Part shown: positions 63,401-63,841 of the stretch, one piece after another | How positions within the stretch are numbered: the stretch's first letter is position 1 | Layout: each line of letters starts with the position of its first letter | Notes under the pieces: generated by a model | Seen by the model: the letters and a program-made list of their open reading frames with translations, nothing else | Told to the model about the DNA's origin: nothing | Databases searched by the model: none | Origin: Nocardia vinacea NBRC 16497 | GTDB taxonomy: Bacteria; Actinomycetota; Actinomycetes; Mycobacteriales; Mycobacteriaceae | Assembly: GCF_000308835.1 (NCBI RefSeq) | Contig: NZ_BAGN01000208.1 | Location: forward strand, 1-63,841 | Reading direction: 5' to 3' | DNA: 63,841 nucleotides | Program-made: the position numbers and the translations under genes

Positions 63401-63841
63401 GCGCCGCTCTCGGCTTCGACCACATAGGCGACCAACTGCTCGCCCACCCCGGCGTCATCGCGCACCACGACCACCGCGCGCACCACCGAATCGACGGCCC
63501 CGAGCACGGCTTCGATCTCGCCGAGCTCGATCCGCAACCCGCGCAACTTCACCTGAAAATCGGTGCGGCCCAGGTACTCCAGCTCACCGTGGGAGGTCCA
63601 GCGCACCAGGTCACCGGTGCGATACATCCGGCTGGCCGACCCGAACGGATCCGCGACGAACCGATCTGCGGTGAGCCCGGGGCGGCCGATATAACCACGG
63701 GCGAGCTGTACCCCCGACAGATACAGCTCGCCCGCAGCCCCGACCGGTACCGGCCGCAGCCGCGAATCGAGCACGTAGAGCCGGGTGTTGAAGACCGGCG
63801 CGCCGATCGGCACCGAGAGGGTATCGGTATCGGTCACTTCA
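48460..63841 (-). CDS. Nonribosomal peptide synthetase, upstream subunit (5' end outside the window)
   Basis: The frame runs off the right edge; 5,125 residues from the first in-window start-like codon are visible, and the true start lies beyond 63841. Visible order: the C-terminal third of an A domain with its T domain, four complete C-A-T modules, then a C domain with no A domain after it. Instead the protein ends with a fragment of about 100 residues resembling the first part of an A domain (DLPALIAAAAEIDPGAVAF, VTFGELAAKV) and stops at 48460, sharing a base with the next start. The A domains include one serine and one threonine code. The missing A-T of the last module is supplied by the next protein, so the two must dock. 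No loading, epimerization or starter C domain is visible. Confidence 0.95.
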   Translation of the reverse strand, partial: EVTDTDTLSVPIGAPVFNTRLYVLDSRLRPVPVGAAGELYLSGVQLARGYIGRPGLTADRFVADPFGSASRMYRTGDLVRWTSHGELEYLGRTDFQVKLRGLRIELGEIEAVLGAVDSVVRAVVVVRDDAGVGEQLVAYVVEAESGAVAPAELRTAALRALPAYMVPAAFVVMDALPVNASGKLDRAALPAPERISTDYTEVATPVEATVARVFGAVLGCDRVGRDDDFFALGGNSLVATQVAARLGAELGCRLGVRELFTATTVSALAELIERTGGSSGGPVLAQLRARHRPPLVPLSPAQRRIWFLNRFETAGAGYNMPFVVRLRGAVDISALRLALADLVDRHEVLRTIFPAVSAGVAAQQVVLSADEVVVVGEPESIGADELDDELARFAALGFDLEREIPIRARIFLVDDDSCALALVLHHIAADGVSLRVLARDVMSAYGSRHAGEVPKWLPLSVQYADYSLWQHELLGSAEDPDAASARQLEFWTATLAGAPDLIELPADRSRPAVASGRGAVFGFEIPGDVHVEVVKLARAQGVSNFMVLHAALAVLLSRLSGSDDIVIGTPVAGRGERALDDLVGMFVNTLVLRTVVDAAAPFSSLLARVRETDLAAFGHAELPFEQLVDAINPPRSQARHPLFQVLLAFDNAADIAFELPDLSVCTSTLDTGVTKFDLQLTVTEGFAGAGLGEGPAPAGICAEFTYATDLFDESTIADYAEWLVRLLRAIVADAELAVGDLPLLDVAGRQRAIERGIAESSSRVATLLAAFETQVRRTPDAVALVDGHCALTYSEFSGRVNRLARRLIAAGVGPETLVVLGMRRSVEFVVAAYAVLTAGGGYVPVDPDQPAARRAQVVASARPVCVLTRAGDGWSAGPSVLVVDALDCSGYSDAPVVDSDRLRPLRAINTAYVIFTSGSTGLPKGVAVQHASVVNQIDWIADEYRIGADDVVLFKTPATFDVSVWELFAPLARGARMVVAQHDGHRDSAYLSATIAAHRVTMTSFVPSMLTVFADATGIAEIASLRAVFVAGEAMTGEAAARFAVVCRAALHNLYGPTEFTVHATYAPVDAALPGAAPIGRPVRSSQVLVLDARLRPVPDLVVGELYLSGVQTARGYHGRAELTAERFVANPYGPAGARMYRTGDLVRRNRAGDLEYLGRSDFQVKLRGQRIELGEIEAALVAADDVRAAAVRVFAHAAGELLVAYVVADMPEAELADVLRQRLRAVLPSYMVPTAYVGLAEMPLTSSGKLDRKVLPDPVLTAGTFRAPVTSAEHAVAEVFAAVLGLDRVGLDDDFFALGGNSLVATQIAARIGAVVDADIPVRLLFEHSTVAALAAHLPVSGTARRALIAQARPDVVPLSYAQQRMWFLNQFDAASVANNLTAAVRLVGALDLGALTAAVADVIARHEALRTRYPAVDGVPQQEVLPAAAVLLVPEPVDATELADRIRALAAIPFAVDREAPVRLTLLRTGTEHVLVVSIHHISADGWSIAPLTRDLMVAYAARCAGSEPNWVSLPVQYADYTLWQRETLGAEDDPESLIAAQIRYWSAELADLPDVLSLRGDRSRPAVASGRGARYAFTIDAATHRRLCDVAEGANASLFMVLHAAFATLLAKLAGQQDIAIGTPVAGRGAAELDGLVGMFVNTLVLRTDVRPELTFADLIAMARDGDLRALAHADVPFERLVEVLNPERSTARHPLFQVMLDFQNTAQTNLELAGLAASMLDIDTRTAKFDLQLTLTETVGAAGMAATFEYATDLFDERTVASFATRLQRVLDAVVDPHVRIGDIDLLADNERALILDAWNATAHPVDAGATLVSLFEAQVARTPDATAVTFEGESLAHPSPDHHPASSRYATLAHPSPDRHPASSRYATLTYGEFAGRVNRLARLLVSIGVGPDVTVAIGMRRSVDLVVAMYAVLTAGGAYVPVEPEHPAARIAQTLRLARPVCVLTRSEDGLDLDTDERSGPWAVLDVDLFDTADYSDAPVTDDDRLGPLVPGNAAYVIFTSGSTGRPKGVAVSHAAIVNRLVWMQATYALTAADVVLQKTPATFDVSVWEFFWPLQVGARLVMARPDGHRDPAYLARVIRRERVSVAHFVPSMLVVFVAEPAAADCDSLRMVFASGEALAPKPAHRLRELTGAAVHNLYGPTEAAVDVTSHEATDADVDTVPIGGPVFNTQVYVLDARLRPVPVGVAGELYLAGVQLARGYIGRPDLTSDRFVANPFGDGARMYRTGDLVTWRADGALEYSGRTDFQVKLRGLRIELGDIETAITGLDSIAQAVVVLLDGQQLVAYVIAEPDVDTDAMKSALSRQLPAYMVPSAFVVLDEFPLNASGKLDRKALPAPVFEAAVFRAPVTATQEIVARTFAEVLNVEPVGLDDDFFALGGNSLNATQVVARLGAALDMRLPVRMLFDAATVGELAAATEAHQGRGYVALSARPRPARIPLSPAQQRMWFLNRFLADDSAGPGAAVDNIPVALRLTGDLDVEALSAALADVVARHETLRTVYPDGTDGAEQVIIAAAVPSLQPELITEAELEPHLSAFAAMTFDLTTDVPLRARLFTDGHEHVLALVLHHISADGFSLGPLARDLMTAYSARRDGIAPAWAALPVQYADYTIWQAETLGDDADPESQAHRQLAFWRRALAGLPEQLELPTDRPRPADSSYRGDTHRLRIDSDLHSELRELARKRETTLFSTMHAALAVLLSRLSVSEDIAIGTPVAGRGDAALDGLVGMFVNTLVLRTHIDTRARFETVLDTVRAQDIEALSHADVPFERLVEVIAPTRAQNRNPLFQVALTFQNFTLPPLELADLVVRPVEFDTTAAKFDLQFTVVESDDADGRADGMEIEITYATDLFDAGTIAVLGRRFTQVLAAIAADATVVVGDIQLLSAEEQHRALHEWSTPTRTYVTETATLADRFALAAAIDPTSVAVRAGTRSLTYAELDSWSNRLARRLIAAGVGPEALVAVALPRSVELVVALVAVIKAGGGYLPIDPNYPADRIEYVLDDARPICAITSAGTELAAGWFGGPVIDIAATNQCSTAITQAERRRPLNPAHTAYVIYTSGSTGNPKGVVIPHRNVLRLLDNTQCHFGFGPSDVWTLFHSYAFDFSVWELWGALLYGGTLVVVDYYTSRSPEQFLELLAAERVTVLNQTPSAFYQLIAAEPAELALRYVIFGGEALEPQRLVGWFARHPRSPRLVNMYGITETTVHVSYRPIEAGTGSASVIGGAIPGLVVRVLDARLRPVPVGVPGEIYVSGAQLARGYLGRPALTASRFVADPYAGDGALAYRSGDLARWTADGELEYLGRADQQVNLRGFRIELGEIEAALLDVSAAVREVAVVVRSDLVDEPRIVAYVVGFDAVDTAELRQQLACRLPEHMVPAAIVVVDRIPLTVNGKLDRAALPAPEFEATTYRKPRTVVEEIVAGVFADVLGMDGLIGADDDFFALGGSSLLAAKAVARIGAALGHTVGIRTLFESPRVADLAAAVSASDTAATRPALVAGARPDRIPLSPAQQRMWFLNQFDQRSVAYNIPVALRLTGALNIAALRAAVADLIGRHESLRTRYPEVDGAATQLIVPVVQAIPSLYPIDISEAELPGRIRELAATTFDVTVDIPVRMRLFRIAGRAEFVLAAVLHHIAADGSSLAPFVRDLMLAYSARLDDSAPGWTPPAMQYADFALWQRKLLGSEDETESLSAQQIAYWTRTLDGLPDQLALPTDHPRPARQSLRGAKAEFAIDARLHSALVALGRRSGATLFMVVHAAFAALLARLSGSSDIAVGTPIAGRGDAELDDVIGMFVNTLVLRTGVDGGESFDALLERVRAADIAAFSHADVPFERLVEVLNPERSTARHPLFQVGLSFQNHERGELRLPGLEVRELEFDSGVAQFDLHLFAIDHYGADGAPEGIDLALGFATDLFEPASAQRFREQLLRVFESIVAHSDTAVGELDLLGAAERARLLEEWNRTAHPVASATLADLIDAQVALTSEGVALIDASSESVLTYAEFDAAVNRLARKLIADGVGPEQTVVLAMRRSVELVVAMYAVVRAGGAYVPIDPDHPVDRIAYVIETAAPVCVLTTSRDGLPIETSLAAMEVDRLELADYAATAISDDERTRPLRPEHPAYVIFTSGSTGVPKGVTVSHAAIVNQLTWLRDRFALGPQASALLKTPATFDLSVWEFWSVLTTGGRLVVTEPGAERDPDRLLALIERHVVTVLHAVPSLVGMLLAVSDAPLPNSLRQVLAIGEALPPATAIEFRRRAGHSGARLFNLYGPTEAAVSITAFEVDADPTHIVPIGAPAWNSRVYVLDARLQPVAVGVPGELYLAGAQLARCYQRRPALTAGRFVADPFAGAVGATMYRTGDIVRWRPEGTLEYLERADFQVKIGGFRIELGEVEAALLRLPDVRAAVAVAHAGARLIAYVAVPDSTAPAESAGALRAAVARELPTYMVPTAIVVLESLPLNANGKVDRAALPAPALTTATFRAPTSQLERLVAATFVEVIAAEETVGLDTDFFALGGNSLLATRLAAQLGSTLGVRVPVAAVFDAPTVGLLAARLAELGETDTRPALTRRSGTAPAPLSPVQQRMWVLNRLAPDASAYNIPAALRLTGALDIAALGAAILDVIERHETLRTRYPDAEPEPVQQVLDDAEVDLEPILLAQGDIDARIAEFVAAGFDITAAPPVRAALFRTDVDEHVLVVVLHHISADGYSVAPMTRDLMRAYLSRIAGDAPDWEPLPIQYADYSVWQRALLGSDRDPNGLLSRQLDYWTAELAGLPEVLPLPSDRPRPARRDMRGDTVGFEVDMVLTARLEAVARAHDTTLFTLIHSAFAVLLAKLSGTPDIAIGAPVAGRGERELDDLIGMFVNTVVLRTEIDARTGFADLLRQARNRDIAALSHADVPFERVVDAVGRTRSSAYTPLFQVMFTFQNMPPGRVALPGLEVEVLDLALAEAKYDLQLTGIELFDAAGDLVGLDMRFGYATDIFDTATVRLFAERLLRIFEVVADDPAIAIRAIDIRGEQSRGERSDNPADLPALIAAAAEIDPGAVAFTHDAHTVTFGELAAKVATVAKAMGTTAKPEALINVALAGLVPGLLAALGGSGLAAVLRSLRTEARAVLSNSDSEVDSEGIY
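48463..50169 (-). other. NRPS module 6, first half (C domain plus A-domain-like tail)
   Basis: A C domain with LSPVQQRMWVLNR and HHISADGYS is followed by an A-like fragment (about 48760-48463) lacking all A3-A10 core motifs. The module is completed in trans by the A-T at the start of the downstream protein. Confidence 0.85.
50170..53369 (-). other. NRPS module 5 (C-A-T)
   Basis: The C domain has HHIAADGSS. The code D-L-W-H-L-I-L-V-S-K is unassigned and is a near twin of module 13. The usual A-domain YRTGDLVRW is YRTGDIVRW here, and the A8 region reads QVKIGGFRIELGE. The carrier motif is FFALGGNSL. Confidence 0.75.
53370..56559 (-). other. NRPS module 4 (C-A-T), threonine code
   Basis: The C domain has HHISADGFS. 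The A domain belongs to a different lineage (YVIYTSGSTGNPKG, FDFSVWELW, NMYGITETTVH). Its code DFWNIGMVHK is the classical threonine code. The carrier motif is FFALGGSSL. Confidence 0.9.
58221..58271 (+). repeat. Intragenic palindromic repeat, copy a (tandem with b)
   Basis: A 51-base copy, core GTCGC-GTA-GCGAC, antisense to the gene. It encodes LAHPSPDRHPASSRYAT. It differs from the adjacent copy b at a single base (58250). Confidence 0.9.
58272..58322 (+). repeat. Intragenic palindromic repeat, copy b (tandem with a)
   Basis: It follows copy a directly with a 51-base period. It encodes LAHPSPDHHPASSRYAT in the N-terminus of the serine-type A domain of module 3. Confidence 0.9.
59800..62999 (-). 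other. NRPS module 2 (C-A-T)
   Basis: The C domain has HHIAADGVS and, near its end, an unusual Gly/Ala-rich insert encoded by a perfect inverted repeat (61747-61783). The code D-V-W-S-F-A-L-V-H-K is not one I can assign. The carrier motif is FFALGGNSL. Confidence 0.75.
61747..61783. repeat. Perfect 13-base inverted repeat in a C domain
   Basis: CGCCGGTGCCGGA (61747-61759) pairs with TCCGGCACCGGCG (61771-61783) around an 11-base loop. It encodes the low-complexity insert AGAGLGEGPAPAG in module 2 and is unrelated in sequence to the other repeat family. Confidence 0.85.
63000..63841 (-). other. NRPS module 1 of those visible (partial A, then T)
   Basis: Only the part of the A domain after the specificity pocket is present (VPIGAPVFNTRLYVLD to NASGKLDRAALP), so no code can be read. 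The carrier motif is FFALGGNSL. Confidence 0.85.

Noticed and set aside
23168..63841. A regular repeat pattern of about 3.1-3.3 kb that could suggest a satellite array or CRISPR-like structure
   Set aside because: It is the module periodicity of the NRPS genes; the repeated blocks are C, A and T domain motifs in frame.
23168..63841. Possible epimerization domains between carrier and condensation domains
   Set aside because: Each carrier motif is followed within about 70 codons by a C-domain start (IPLSxAQxRMW) and a single HHxxxD motif before the next A domain, so no room remains for a separate E domain.

Overview
The window looks like chromosome from a high-GC mycolic-acid actinomycete, most likely Nocardia or a close relative. 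The evidence is the strong G/C preference at third codon positions, a complete mce lipid-importer operon (two YrbE permeases plus six MCE proteins) beside double-TetR regulators of the Mce3R type, and very large NRPS genes followed by mbtH. No rRNA, tRNA, CRISPR, transposase or phage gene was seen.

Layout. 1-2049 (+): the end of a CitE-like lyase gene, then acetoacetyl-CoA synthetase. 2122-5633 (-): a secreted lipocalin and two paralogous regulators, each with two TetR DNA-binding domains. 5792-15411 (-): a tightly coupled mce operon read from right to left. It runs two small membrane proteins, yrbEA, yrbEB, mceA-F and a Mce-associated membrane protein, with 1-4 base stop/start overlaps through most of it. 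15799-19812 (-): an NAD-dependent sugar-epimerase-like enzyme, a Tat-exported FAD amine-oxidase/desaturase-like protein and a lipoprotein serine hydrolase. 20128-22865: a fused carboxymuconolactone decarboxylase-family gene with a MerR-type promoter, a small convergent hypothetical gene, and an HTH-plus-TPR regulator. 22923-63841 (-): an NRPS operon filling two thirds of the window. It holds an upstream synthetase cut by the window edge (5,125 residues visible), an 8,430-residue downstream synthetase ending in a thioesterase, and mbtH last.

The two synthetases form one assembly line. Thirteen adenylation domains are visible (one partial), one amino acid each; more lie beyond the right edge. 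One module is split: its condensation domain ends the first protein and its adenylation and carrier domains begin the second. The abutting ends carry homologous fragments of about 85 residues that resemble the start of an adenylation domain and may dock the two proteins. Specificity residues read from the sequence give serine for three modules and threonine for one; the rest are tentative. No epimerization or methyltransferase domain is visible.

The most unusual signal is a short palindromic repeat inserted in frame in the NRPS coding sequence. There are six copies in both orientations, with compensating base changes in the hairpin stem. Copies at one homologous site occur only in the three serine-type adenylation domains, as if the insertion was spread by module duplication. 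A second signal is the heptamer TAACATA, found in the control regions of both the mce operon and the first double-TetR gene, once inside a perfect palindrome. This suggests a shared operator.
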